A stretch of DNA of 64,000 nt, from NCBI GenBank assembly GCA_033085395.1, contig MU853191.1, positions 124,001 to 188,000 of the forward strand. Direction: 5' to 3'. A program made the position numbers and the translations under genes. The notes beneath the pieces were generated by a model. That model saw only the letters and a program-made list of their open reading frames with translations. It ran no database searches and had not been told where the DNA came from. This document shows, one piece after another, positions 34,108 to 45,627 of the stretch (the first letter of the stretch is position 1; each line of letters opens with the position of its first letter). Origin of the DNA: Xanthoparmelia taractica (lineage: Eukaryota; Ascomycota; Lecanoromycetes; Lecanorales; Parmeliaceae).

Positions 34108-34949
34108 GCCCCCGGGAGATCTTCTTAAATTCAGTGTCACGCAGCGACGACGAGATCTATTGAACATCGCTGCTACGGATCCTCGGCGGTAGCTAGAGTG
34201 TATATCTAACTCCGAGTATACTGGGGAGTGTGTCTAAATGGTGGTGGTGGGGCTGAAGGTTAAAAAAAAGTTGGTTGAGATTTAGAGTTTCCAGCTATTC
34301 TCCATTATACGAATAGAACTCGATTTTTAACTATGCTTCGTCTTTAGTTAGCAAATAAAAAAAATTCTTAACGAGAGGACCGAGTATTCTTCTAGATCCA
34401 CGTCGCCAGCATCACGCTCTATAATTATACTCCCTGCATATAGCGAATGGAATAGCTAAACTGTGTTAGAAATATGCTTAGAGTCGACTAACTAATAGAT
34501 CTTAGTATGCGAGACTGATAAGTAATAACTTAGTGAGTCTAGGAGGGCCGAGAGGGGAGTATAATGTAGGATAAGGTGTAGTCAAATTCACCTTCTAAAG
34601 AATTATAGGCTGATTTCTAATTAGGCCTAGCGTCTAGCTTATTCGATTAAAGACTTCGTCGTTAGACGATTTATAGTATTCTTTACTTCCTCAGCGAGGG
34701 CACTCTGTCTAGATCTTATATTTGTATATCTCTTTATAGATTAAGAAATAGGCTTATTTAGATGGCGGCTAGTATCGTTTATTCGCAGCTTGACGAATAG
34801 AGAGAGGTTCTTTGGGAATTAATCGAAGGCTACATAGCTCTCGATAGTAAGGCTCGTAATATAACGTACTCGAGATAAAGTCATATAGGTGAGAATAGAG
34901 TTAATTCTCTTGGTGTCTAGATTAATTACGATCTTGACTAAAGTGAGAT

Positions 34950-36200
34950 CTTGGCTCTTATAAATAATGATTATAAAGATCAAAGTCAAAGGAATTTGCG
35001 TTCGAGTGTATATGCTCTTATTTCGATCTTATTACTACGTTCTAGAGAGTATAGAAACGACGTTCCTCTCATTAATAGAAACAGTCGCCCGTTCTATATA
35101 GCTATCGACCTTAACGAGGATCATTGTGGGCATAGTACTGAATGGGTCTTGAACGCCGTCCCCCCAGATAATTGTATATATCGTAGCCATCGTTTCGTTG
35201 ACTAGTTCTTCGTTAACGCATAGGTTTCACTAAAGTATAACCTTAGCTCTCTCGGATAGCAGTAATTCGTTATCGAGATTATTATATTCGTTCGAGGTCG
35301 TCTATTTAATATCTTTTTTAGTATTAATAACCTTAACGTTTATAATCGAACGTTGAAGGGACTTCAGATATAGAAGATTATAGCTATCGACCTTACGATT
35401 CGTAGTATATAGACAGAGGACGTCGTCGAACGACTTCTACTCCGCAGTATTAAGACTATCTTTCGTTCGACGAATAAGCGATAGCCAGCTCGACAGTGAG
35501 ATAGATCCCTTACGCAGTTTATCAAGAATATCACGAAATTAAATAGTCTTAGGCGAGGTTTCTTGCTGACGTATAACTTGTAAAAGAACGATAATCTAAT
35601 CGATAACTGCATATATTCTAAGGCCGGCCTTAATATCCTCTCTCTCGATCGATAGAATATTATATAAAATATACATTATAATAGGAGGAAGCTATTCAAA
35701 GTTACCGCAAAAGAGAATATTTAATTCTTCAAAGAAGTTATCGTAATTGCACCTAATCTAACGTAATCGACGATCTATCTAATAAAGGATCTGAGTACCT
35801 ATTATTAACTTCTCGTTAATAATCAACAGTCAACAATCTCGAAAATAGTCTTATAGCCGTAATACACGCTTCACATTCAACTTCTAAAATTTCTTCTTTA
35901 TCGATAGCGAGAGGAGTCGATAAAGAATAGATTCATAAATAATATATATAGCGACCCCGGTGAGAGTACCTCTTATAACTAAATTACGTTTTTCTCGCTG
36001 AGCGGCGTGATAAGTCAAATAATTAAAAATCATATTAATGACCCTCGACTTTTTAATATTAGCCATATCATTAACCTATAGAAGAAGCTACTTCTCGCGG
36101 CCTCGCAGAAAATAATCGAGCACTCGATCGAAGACGTCCCTCTGCTGAGCGTTGAGACTATTGAGATCGCCGATCTTATCGAGACTAGAAGAAGGTGTCG
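34950..36200 (-). pseudogene. Helitron Pif1-type helicase remnant
   Basis: Minus-strand translation with stops keeps the Pif1-like helicase. The start is LNAQQRDVFDRVLDYF. The Walker A region reads VNDMANIKKSRVI where VDGVAGTGKSRVI is usual; the Gly losses fit G-to-A RIP changes. Near 35365-35600 come VIRQQE, FRDILDKLRKGSISL and SLIRRTKDSLNTAE. A RELVNETM-like segment near 35200 corresponds to the helicase LCNGSxG region. Multiple in-frame stops make it non-functional. Confidence 0.75.
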
Positions 36201-37329
36201 GGTCATTATTATGAATGTCGTATATCGTCACGATATACTAAATCGTCTCGTTAACATTAATGCTGAAACTTCTCTGCAATTAGTCGTGATCTAAATTCTT
36301 AGGTCGACGTCTTAGGTTAGTCTCGATTAAGGCGATATTATTATCGTGATATAAGTTACGAAGGGCTAGTAGTTTCTTATCCTAATAATTATAATTAATA
36401 TTCTCGATATTAGATAGAGTCTCGTCCGAAGAGAGTAGATTAGTAATTAGTAAATCGCCTAAAGGGTTCGAAGAATAAGTGTGATACTGGCGATAGTAAT
36501 GATAGACTTTCTCCCAGTCATAAAAGACTCTATTATTATCGATTATTAGATTAGATTCATTAGTCTTTCGAAAGAAATAATAAAGTATAATCTTCGCTCG
36601 ACATCATCCTAAGTAGTTCGTCTACTAATTCGGGCGAGAATATAGATTAAGAATCTTCGAATTTCGAGTGAGCCGGAAGACCCCGCTATATTACTTATAG
36701 ACTCGTATTATTTATAATAGGCTTTCAGACGAAAGAGAATCGGCCCGGGCGCAGTATCGTTTAATTCAGGTTTGGTGTAGAATAGCTACTAAATTATCTA
36801 AATGCAGCCTTCTGCGCTGAACGTGATTAGGTCGGATATCGAGATTAGTCACCGCATGAGATTCTCTATATAAGTCGAGGTCTAATAGTAGATAACATAT
36901 CTTCTGAGCTAATCAATCACGTTCTGAGATTATTCTATTATATAGCTTCGTGATTTAGGCGAGCATAAGATCGTTATTTGAAAGGTTATGTAAAATATTC
37001 TTTCTCATATCGACTAATTTCTCGGACTTTCTCTTCTCCTTAAACGTATATTTAACTAGATAATAAATCACGCTCTTCTTATTAGTATAGGGGGCGAAGT
37101 CGATATTCGATAGCTATGCGAGAATCACAGTGGAGTTATATTTGTTAATTAGTGGGTTATTACGAGCCGATTTAAAGGTCTGGAAGACGGGATTACTGTG
37201 ATTTCCGATAGTAGGGGTGTCTCGTTTAGGTTATGGGAACGTAAATCGATATCTAATCTTCTTAGTAATCTTATTTCGCCGATAATAGTATTAAGTTATA
37301 TATTTATGATACTAAACTCGATTAAGGAG

Positions 37330-38110
37330 CTCGGCTAACTTATAAAGAGTATTCTAACGAGTGATAAAAGAACGACTGCACGGATGAATAGCTGTAGAAG
37401 GTAAATTATTATCGAGATTGATAGCAGTAACTCTAGCCCCTTAGTAGTGAAGATACTCGATAATCTATTCGACTTCTGGGGCGTCTCTAATTTATAAGAA
37501 GTTATAAATATAATCGCTTCCCCGTGTCTATCACTCAAATCGATATCAATAATTCGAGACGTCGAACTTCTTACCTAGAACGCGTTTGAATAGAAGACGG
37601 AACCGCAGATCCAGATATTTAATAACAATATAAGAATTTTGCTGAATAAGACGAAAAGCAATATTGTGACGCTCGGTCTCGGTTGCGTTGAAATACTCGT
37701 CTTTGTTAAGTATATACTAATAGAGGTTATGCTATTAAAAATCAGCAGCGCTTACAGTGAAAAAGACGCTGGGGGTCTCTTAATTATACACAAATAACTC
37801 GAATTTAGTGCGTGCTCGTCACCAATAGAGACGTGTGCCTCGTAGAGTATTGGTCTTCCGTATCACGATATTCGAGATCTTGTAATTATTATTAGCAACG
37901 AGGTCACGCAGCTTATCAATATTCACATAACGATAGTTCAGACGTTTTCAGGCCCACTTACTAGACTCCCTCGACTATAACCTTATTATTATATTAAAGG
38001 CCCACCAACGAAAGCGAGAATACTATACGAATCTCTCATTACGATATTTTATCAAATATTAAATATAGTCGCAAAATTTGATTTATCTAAGGCGAGGGAT
38101 ACGAAAAGAG
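37330..38110 (-). pseudogene. Helitron Rep-like (Helitron_like_N) remnant
   Basis: Minus-strand translation, broken by stops, shows RIPRLR, FRWWAFNIIIRL, NIDKLRDLVANNNYKIS, NTLRGTRLYW and TPSVFFTVSAADF. This is the usual order of the Helitron N-terminal domain. Next comes TRGSDYIYNFL*IRDAPEVE, matching the HUH-bearing RGSxHxHxxxW region with both His changed to Tyr (C-to-T). This replaces the rolling-circle nuclease metal ligands, so the protein is dead even without the stops. Confidence 0.75.
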
Positions 38111-38870
38111 GTTAAGTCGCTAAGAAAGAGCGTAGAAAAAGTCATATAAGCGATATTCAAGAACTAATCAAATTCGCTGATTAATTCACGATTTAAAGAG
38201 GTCGAAGTGAAGGTCACTTCACGTGACGATGGCGATAATAAATGGGTCACTGGATTAAGCTGATTCTAAAGTATTTGAAGCTTAAAAGCGTCTAATATCT
38301 GATCTGGTACGCATGATTCTTTAAGATAGGTAGTCGGGTTATCGATATGATCTAGAAAGGAGTGAGAAAATGAGCTATTTTGATATTAAACGAAGACCCT
38401 TCGAGGGCTCTCCGAGGACTCTCCGAGAGCTTCTATCGAAGGGATAATTCTTGTAGGCACGATTAATTGATAAGATAGAGAGAAAGGGAGAAAAGCGGAG
38501 ACCGTTTTATGCATATATCTATATTTGAATGTTCGTTTTTAGAGGCTAGATCTTCTTGATTCTTCACACCCTTATTCTTATTCTTCTTCTTATTATCTAA
38601 TATAATAGATATATTATTAATAATAAAGCTATTATTCGGTAGTAGGGCTAGCCGTTCTTGATTAATTTGAATTGATTAATAGTCGAGATAATATCTAATC
38701 AAGTAGACTAGCCAGGTCTCTATATAACGGCGACGCACACGAAATCTTCGCTGAATTTCACGGCTAGGTTCACTATTAAGTCGATTTGACGAGGTGGGCT
38801 TAATAATCAATATCTATAGTTTCTGGGAGAGAGAGGGAAGTCTATGGGCGAGCTTTAAAACGTTCTGCAT

Positions 38871-39149
38871 CTAGCTGATTACGTGGTCTTTATATTTGAA
38901 TTGATAGCCCTTAACTCGTAATATTTTTATCTGCACATGAGCCCTAGCGATTAGTATTTCTTTCGCCATGGTTAGATCTAATAGATTAGATAAAATAGGC
39001 TTAGGATTTATCTTATTTGTGACGGAGTAGATAAGAGGTCTTTGAGATTCATTATTTCGATAACTAACGCAAATATTCTTAAAATCAACGTGTTGCAGCT
39101 TCATATTAAAGCCGATCTCGTTACAAGTGTTATATATCTTCCTTCGCAA
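38871..39149 (-). pseudogene. Helitron N-terminal region remnant
   Basis: A 92-residue open segment contains LLDLTMAKEILIARAHVQIK and GYQFKYKDHVIS, which match the conserved LTxxEEMLIARxHP...GxQxxYRGHVIN block upstream of the Helitron_like_N domain. It keeps its frame only by chance; neighbours on both sides carry stops. Confidence 0.65.
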
Positions 39150-40560
39150 CTTAATTAACTTAGTGTGAAAATCGGCGATAAGATCTCAGTTCTTCGCGGA
39201 GTAAGTAGATTACGTTAACTCGTAATTTCGAACGCGAGACCATAATATATCTAACGAGATCTCGTTCTTAATTAATAATAGCGAAGTAGATAAAGTAGAT
39301 GAAGTAGATGAAATAGCGGAAGTAGATGAAATGACTGAATTATCTAGGATAACTAAAGTAGGTGATCGTCGAGTACGACGCTTTCTAATTTGATTAAGAT
39401 CGTAGTAGCGATTACACTGCGATTATTTCCTCTTATTGCGAACGTGATTATAACGTATAATTCTATGCTATCCGCCATCACATCACCGCGCCTCGTGTAG
39501 ATATATAGTGTATATAGGGCTCGGGTATAGCATTACGTTATTTAGTGACTCGAAAGCATCGCACTCTTTATAGACGAACTGAGTTTGCTTAGAATTTAAT
39601 GTGGGCGTCAGAGGAGTAGAAGGAGTCGCTTTAAGACGCTTAGCCTATACTACTTTGCGGTTATAACGGTTCTTTAGATCTCTGCGTACGCGTAATTAAC
39701 GCTATTTAGAGATCTCTTTCTCTCTGAGATATTGTATATTTTTTATCTATTTTACTAACTTCCTAAACGACTTTTTGATCGACCTAGAGTTCTTAATCTT
39801 CTTCTACTTAGACTTATAATACGTAGGTTCGAGAGAAGAATTAGAACGCGTTGAAGTAGCGATATTAGGGTCTATTTCAGCGAGCGTCTTTCGCTTTTAA
39901 GGGCGATTTGAAGGCGGATATAGGGTAGCGGACGTGGACGTAGGAGTGCTCTGAGAGAATATCTGCTGCAGTGTATTGAATAGACGGGACCTAATTTGAT
40001 TATTTATATTGAAGTTAGAGATAGCAAAGATCGATTAATAGGGAGAGACTATAGTAGTAATTTAATTAAATCTAGAAGAATCAAATATATCTATATAGTC
40101 TTAATCGCTAAAAGTCGAAGATTAACCGAAAGATTAAAGAGCAGCCAATATGCTTATTTTCGATATTTATTAAGAACTATCGAGTCAAATAACGCGTTTG
40201 TAGCATTATTTGAAAGCGCATTAATAGCTCTAAACTTCTATTAATCTACTTTATTATTATATGATTTATAATGTTGGAGGAACGAAAGTGTAGTGTTATA
40301 GAACTTTTGAGGTTTAGACCTCAGCCTTATAATGCTTTCTATTTGAAACGTTTCGTCTCTTAAACACTATAAGTAGTGCTTTAGCGCAAATTTGAAGAAT
40401 TAAGCAGTGTTTTAGCGTCAAATTTCTGGAATCCGATAATCTGATTGATCTAGAAAAAATAAGGTTAAATCCTCACTTTTCGTAATCCCTGCACAAAATA
40501 CTTTTCCAACAGTAAGAAAGCAAGCTTTCCAATTAAGAAAATTTATGAAATTAGCGAGAT

Positions 40561-41276
40561 TTTATGTGTGTAAATCGGTAGTTGGTGGAGTAGATATTGT
40601 TCGCGGGATTGAGTAGTTAAGAAGTATGGTATGGTGTAAAGAGGGAGATATAGGTATCTGCTGGTGATGTAGTGGATGGAGGGTTGGAGATGGGAATGGG
40701 AAGGGGGGGGTAAGCTTTGGAATGGAAAGGGTGTTGGGTTTTGTTGGCGAGGCTGTAGAAGGAGTACTTCAAATATGGAAATTTGGTTGCTATAGTATTC
40801 GCTTATTAGGCTCTACGCAGGTATTTAATTGCGGTGTGACTGATATACACCTCGTCTTCGCTCGTACCCGTGGTGGTCTCAGCTAAATGCTAGCTTGGTA
40901 AATACTATCTTGCTATCAGCACACTCCCCAGAAAACCCTCGCCTACTTCGTTATTATCGTCGGCTTCGCCGTATTAAGTATTGAACACGACGCTCCTCCT
41001 TCTCCTTCTTCTTCTGCTCCTTCTCCTTCTTTCTCCTCATCCTCTTCTTTCTCCTCGTATTCCTCGTTCTCCTCGTTCTCCATCGCATCCGCATCCGTAA
41101 AATCACACGGCTCGTCCTTCATACCCAATTAATGAAGAGCCAGTGCGCTTACAGTGTTAGCAACCCAGACCGTGTCGTCCGTCGTATTTGATGATGATGA
41201 TGATAAGGAGGAGGTTAAACCCTCACGGTCGCGAACCGACACGGTGGGGAAGTTGGTGCATTTATAATAGACGCCT
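40561..41276. other. gene-free stretch between elements
   Basis: Normal base composition resumes. Contains a TCC/TTC-rich microsatellite-like run near 40985-41085 that reads as a Glu-rich frame on the minus strand, without an ATG. No supported gene. Part may be 3' UTR of the adjacent secreted-protein gene, whose last exon could extend to 41129 with another acceptor. Confidence 0.45.
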
Positions 41277-42323
41277 TCAGGTAGACAAATTAGCCAAGCA
41301 AATCCAGAGGAACCAATTGCGTTTTCTTTCTTTGCAATATCCAAAGCAGCGGACATACTCGCGCAAGATATGCGGGGGAAAAATAAGAAAGAAAGAAGGA
41401 ACAGGCGCACATACTACCAGCATAATAAACCTAATTAACTACGAGCCATATACCTCTGGTCCCCCGACCTCAACGCAAAAACAATCATCAACGTCATAAA
41501 CATCATCCACCCCCAGCTTCCCCTTCCGCTTCCGATCCGTCGCCGCAACAACATACAACGCACCAACCCATGTATCAGCCACGACCGCAGATTCTGCGCT
41601 AGCGCATACCCCACCCCTCCCTCGAAACTCATTTCTCGTCTTGTCAACGCTTATGCACGGTTTCGGCGATTTTGGCTCCGGCGGTATGCTGAGCGCGTAT
41701 GTGAACCATGCCGGGCAGAGTACTATGACGTTTGTGCCGCCGTCGAAGAGGCCGAATGTTTTGTTGTTGTTGTTGTTGTTGTTGATGATGTTATTGTCGC
41801 CGCCGCGCTTAGTGGCACAGTCTCAACGCGCGAACGCTTGCACCCAGAGTCTTAGGCCTACGAGGTCGGAAGGGGGGTTCGTGAGTGGGGGGTCGGGCAT
41901 GCATGCTATGACTGGGCTGGAGACGCGGCTGGATCCGGGCTGCGGGAGGCTGGGGAGGACGGGCGTGCCGGAGGCGATGTTTTGGAAGATTTTGCGGACG
42001 AAGGAAGCGTGGTTGATGTTTTTGAAGAAGGCGTTGTAGGCGGGGCTGGTGGGGGTGTGGGTGGTGTCGGTTATGGCGGGTTGGAGGTATGTGCGTATTG
42101 GTGAGATGATGGAGAGTATTTGGGAGGCGTTGGTGCCGCAGCCATGGACTGAGTAGAGGCCGCTTGTTATAACGTCCGTGGCGGCTGGGTGAGGTTAGAT
42201 ACAATTGAGGGAGAGAAGAAGGGGGTAGGGCGGGGTTTGAGACGTACTTTGCTTTAGCTGGAGGGGTGCGCTGGCGGTATTGAAGGATGCACTTATTATG
42301 GAGTATAAGAAAAGGCGCCTCAT
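41277..42323 (-). CDS. secreted protein, metallopeptidase-like layout, possibly broken
   Basis: Exons 42248-42323, 41454-42184 and 41277-41357 give about 295 residues. The start MRRLFLYSIISASFNTASA is a signal peptide, followed across intron 1 by TATDVITSGLYSVHGCG. Blocks SPAYNAFFKN, VRKIFQNIASG and VIVLCPAWFTYALSIPP, then a Cys-containing C-terminus, recall fungal secreted putative-metallopeptidase proteins. However, no HExxH is present where it would be expected. An in-frame TGA at 41823-41825 interrupts exon 2. Either a 54-nt phase-0 intron (41808-41861, GTAGGC...CTAAG) removes it or the gene is a pseudogene. An alternative last exon (41129-41413, from a 40-nt intron) is possible. A GTT/AAC microsatellite (41761-41790) encodes an Asn run. 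Unusually, it lies between two transposons. Confidence 0.5.
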
Positions 42324-42667
42324 GATCGCTGTAATGGTGCTGTTGCGCTCCTCTGCCGAATGTCGTGTAGGCTAGGTTTGTCCAAGACAGCGATAGATGG
42401 AATGCCATCAGTGTCAATGACTATGAGGATCCAGCTGAGTGGTTTTTGACAGACACAAAGTGATGTGTAACGTTTGTTGGGGGCTGAGTACTATCGCTTT
42501 TAGCGGCTGTTTGCACATGGTATCTGAATGCGCACCTACCCTTCTGTCTTCCTCTGCGTCGGGCCTCGGAGACATCTCGCGTGTTGTTTTGTCATGACGC
42601 TGTGTCGGCTTCTATGTGTTCGGCGTAACAATTGGAAGGAATTAGAATCTGCAAGACCTAGAGTGTT
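42324..42667. other. flank of the piggyBac-like element
   Basis: Holds the probable promoter of the secreted-protein gene (minus). No other signal recognised. Confidence 0.45.
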
Positions 42668-42695
42668 TATCCCATCGGCTGGCAGGGTGCAATAA
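42668..42695 (+). repeat. left terminal inverted repeat
   Basis: TATCCCATCGGCTGGC followed by the AGGGTGCAATAA segment; pairs with 44695-44726. Confidence 0.8.
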
Positions 42696-42783
42696 ATAGG
42701 GGTTCAGCCCTACTCTCCGTCCCGCAACCATCAAAAAAAAAACAACGCGTCCACATCAAATAACAGTCACATAAACCAACACT

Positions 42784-44670
42784 ATGCCTCGTAATAAGAC
42801 GTCAAATGATCTAGATCACGTAAGAAAGGATCCTAAGCCTTCTGAGATCCCAAAAGAACGTCCCTCAAAGCCCTAGTCGTTACTCAAGTACATATCAGTG
42901 AAGATCAAGCAATCATGAATTAATGATTATAATTAACTATTTAATATCATTGCTTTAGATAATCTCTATACGATATTTAATTTGTTCTTCATTAATTAGG
43001 CCATTGAAACACTCGTGCGCCATACAAATAAGTACGCTTTTCTAAATCCTGGGCCTAAAACTCCGGATTCACATATCTAATTTCTAATTACAATTAAAGA
43101 ATTTCGAGTCTATTTAAGAGTGAATATTTAAATAAGTTTACACATAGAGTCAAGTATTGAAGAGTTTTAAAACATCGATCCCCTAAAGGGGCCTATTTAT
43201 AAGTAAGTTCTGAAGTATATTAGCGTTAAAAGATAATAACAAATTAATAGATTCTTTTATATTTCTAAGTCTTATCTAGGCTAGCAACTAGATTAATAAG
43301 AGACTCCGTTCGAGAAGCTAGAATCACTAAGTGATATTCTAAGATAGGCTTTCAAGAAGCACTGAAAGACGAGTACTTACTTAACTATAGATAAGATAAT
43401 CCAGAGATTTATGGGCCGGGTTAAAGAAATTGTTAATATTTCTAGCAAATCTATATTAGAGGGCTTTAAGATTTGAGTGCTAGTAAATTAGGGCTACGTT
43501 CTCGATTAAGTATATTATGCTAAGGGTTAAAATAAGAGCGAGAGACCTTAGAATATTTGCGATTATTGAATCAAGTGGCTAAGATTTAATCAAACTTAGA
43601 CCGTGGTTCTCGACTTGCTATCTTAATAAGATATTGCTAAGGATTATTCTTATATCGTATAGCTAGATAACTTATTCACGTTAGCTCGATTGCTAGTATA
43701 ATTAGATAATAAAGAATTTAAGGCTATTAGGACTATACGTATCACGAAAACAAGTCGTGAAGAACTAAAGATTAAAGAGAATATTAAGGCTTAATAGAAG
43801 CATTAAGAGCCTAATCGAGGTCTTAATTAGAGACTTGCAGACCTTAGAATTAAGTAAAACTTCGTTCTAGAGTAAGATAAGCTCTACGAGAGACTATTAA
43901 GTGATAAGAGAGTGATAAAATTCGCCTAAAAAGATTAGAATATGATTCTTTTTATAAGCACTATATCGAATAATCGAAAAATAGTAAAACGTCTTCGTCG
44001 CAGACCAGCAAAAACAGTTATAAATGCACGTACTTCTTGTGCTATCTTTAAAGAAATAACTACAAAAGAGCTAAATATCCCCGAGTTTATTGATATATAC
44101 AATTATTTTATAAACGAGATGGATTATACTAATTAATTGCGATGTTACTATAATACATAACGGGTACACGTTAAGAGTTGGAAATCACTATAATATTTCT
44201 TATTGAATAGCACTATCGTAAACAGCTATCTTCTCCATTATTGTGTGTCTAAATAGTCAAAATATTAGCCTAGGACTCACTACAGTTAGCGAGAATTTCG
44301 TGCTAAACTTATTAGTTAATTATTCGAGCACTCGAAGCGACTCTCGAAAAGACCCTATTTTATTAAGATCTCTTTATCTGCATAAGTCCATTCAGCAGCT
44401 ACTATAGATCATAATAGGCTTATTCGTATAAGGGATAAGAATAAGATATACGTTCCTTGCTTATATGCTAAAAGAACTATTCCTTCGATACGGCCTAGAA
44501 AGATATTAACGAAGTTGTCGAATAATTTGATTAAATCTCACGATATGAATAAAAGGAAAAGGCGAGAGCGAGTTCCAAGGGTCCTATATGGCTGTAAGCT
44601 ATGTGGGATTCATATATGCAATCATATGGGGTGCTGGAATGATCACATAGCTGCAATTCCAAGTATGTAG
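42784..44670 (+). pseudogene. piggyBac-type (DDE_Tnp_1_7) transposase remnant
   Basis: Opens with ATG (MPRNKTSNDLDHVRKDPKPS) and runs on with many stops. Recognisable family segments in order: MGRVKEIVNISSKSI, GYVLDYVYYAKG, TVVLDLLS, IV*LDNLFTLARLL (the catalytic-Asp region), RLRRRPAKTVINARTSCAIF, FIDIYNYFINEMDYTN*LRCYY (normally NxxDxxDQLR) and WKSL*YFLLNSTIVNSYLL. A C-terminal cysteine segment CKLCGIHICNHMGCWNDHIA (near 44593-44650) follows. Changes such as W-to-stop and D/G-to-N fit RIP. Non-functional. Confidence 0.8.
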
Positions 44671-44694
44671 AATTTTGGTGGGGGATGCCAAGAC

Positions 44695-44726
44695 TTATTG
44701 CACCCCAGGCGCCAGCCGATGGGATA
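44695..44726 (-). repeat. right terminal inverted repeat
   Basis: Reverse complement begins TATCCCATCGGCTGGC; partner of 42668-42695 with a short insertion in the middle. Confidence 0.8.
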
Positions 44727-45627
44727 GGGAAAAGAGGTTTTGCTCAGTCGACTAAGGTTTCTGAATTAGCCTTTGAATTACCTACTCTTCTCTTGTACAC
44801 TTTTCTATGGTAGCCTTCCGCTCCCTGACAATTGTTAAACATGTATAACTCAATATAGAAGCCGGTAACGGTGGTACAACCGAAGAGTATTATGTAACTT
44901 GGACATGATTGTGTCTGGGCAGATCCATATATTGTTCAGAGACCTATCCACAGTCAAGAAACTTAAGCATGTAACTTCGGTGAGAACCGTCTTAAAGAAC
45001 ACAATTTTCCAGCGATTTCTTCATAGTTGGTCTTTCAAGCTCGACATGTCCATCAGCTGAGGGATTCAGAGTGCAGAGACCGGCTGATAGGGGTTCTGAA
45101 AAGTCTAAGAAGTTGCGAGGCGTACGATAGGTCCTAACTCCCTACATGTTTTATTGTTGATTATATTTTCTTCGATCTCCCACATAAGAGTCTAGTCCCA
45201 AGTTGCTACTGATGTTGGCCGGTCACCCATGGTACGTTGAGACTTGCACTGGTGCTTCCTCACAGGTAGTTTTAAATCACCATTCAAAGACTTAGCACGA
45301 TAAGTTTCTAGCATTGAATTTTAATTTCTAGATCCTATTCTTATTAGAATAGACATTGATGACATATCTCGTCACAAATAGACAGCCCTTCTTTTCCGAC
45401 CGAACTCTAGAACTCTAGTAACACTACTCGCTACCAGATGGGAGACCAGATAGGATAGCATTTCGGGCAGCTGTAGTCAAGCACAATACGCGCAGTGACT
45501 TTGTAGCATGCCGTGTTCCGCGCCTTATGCATCCTGCAGTTTTTCGGACATGGGGAAAGTTGAGCTGGCCCAACAGCATGTCCACATAATACGCCCCACC
45601 AGCTAGACCGCCAATACGTAGACAACC
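44727..45627. other. gene-free stretch
   Basis: About 0.9 kb. A Cys/Trp-containing frame at 45431-45625 (minus) lacks an ATG and is not supported as a gene, although it could be a decayed 3' extension of the F-box-like gene beside it. No repeat seen. Confidence 0.4.

Larger units (their letters stand above)
32740..40560 (-). mobile_element. RIP-degraded Helitron island
   Basis: A 7.8-kb AT-rich block, sharply different from both flanks. TpA is abundant, CpA/TpG look scarce, and every frame is interrupted. The minus strand still reads as a Helitron: an N-terminal segment (about 38870-39150), a Helitron_like_N/Rep segment (about 37330-38110) and a Pif1-type helicase segment (about 34950-36200), in the order expected for one element. 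Ends are approximate: I could not fix the 5'-TC and 3'-CTRR termini. Near the low-coordinate end are direct repeats, three imperfect hairpins and a poly-A tract. More than one element may be present. Confidence 0.75.
42668..44726 (+). mobile_element. piggyBac-like DNA transposon, RIP-mutated
   Basis: A 2.06-kb element bounded by matching inverted ends. The left end begins TATCCCATCGGCTGGC then AGGGTGCAATAA (42668-42695). The right end, on the opposite strand, begins TATCCCATCGGCTGGC, has a 4-5 base insertion, then GGGGTGCAATAA (44695-44726). Inside lies a broken DDE_Tnp_1_7-type transposase on the plus strand in AT-rich, stop-filled sequence. A TTAA duplication typical of piggyBac is not clear at the flanks. 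Confidence 0.8.

Noticed and set aside
39996..40244. 82-residue plus-strand frame in the RIP island
   Set aside because: No match to a transposon protein that I recognise; in AT-rich sequence this length is expected by chance.
40943..41128. Glu-rich 61-residue minus-strand frame
   Set aside because: Encoded by a TCC/TTC simple repeat and lacks an ATG start.
41435..41647. Minus-strand frame containing WLIHGLVRC, at first read as a mutated HExxH metallopeptidase site
   Set aside because: It is out of frame with the secreted protein; the continuous frame reads VVADTWVGALYVVAA instead, so there is no HExxH-like site.
45120..45470. Segments resembling 5S rRNA words (GGTCACCCATGG; ATGGGAGACCAGAT)
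   Set aside because: The words are isolated, in the wrong order and orientation, and do not extend into a 5S-like fold.
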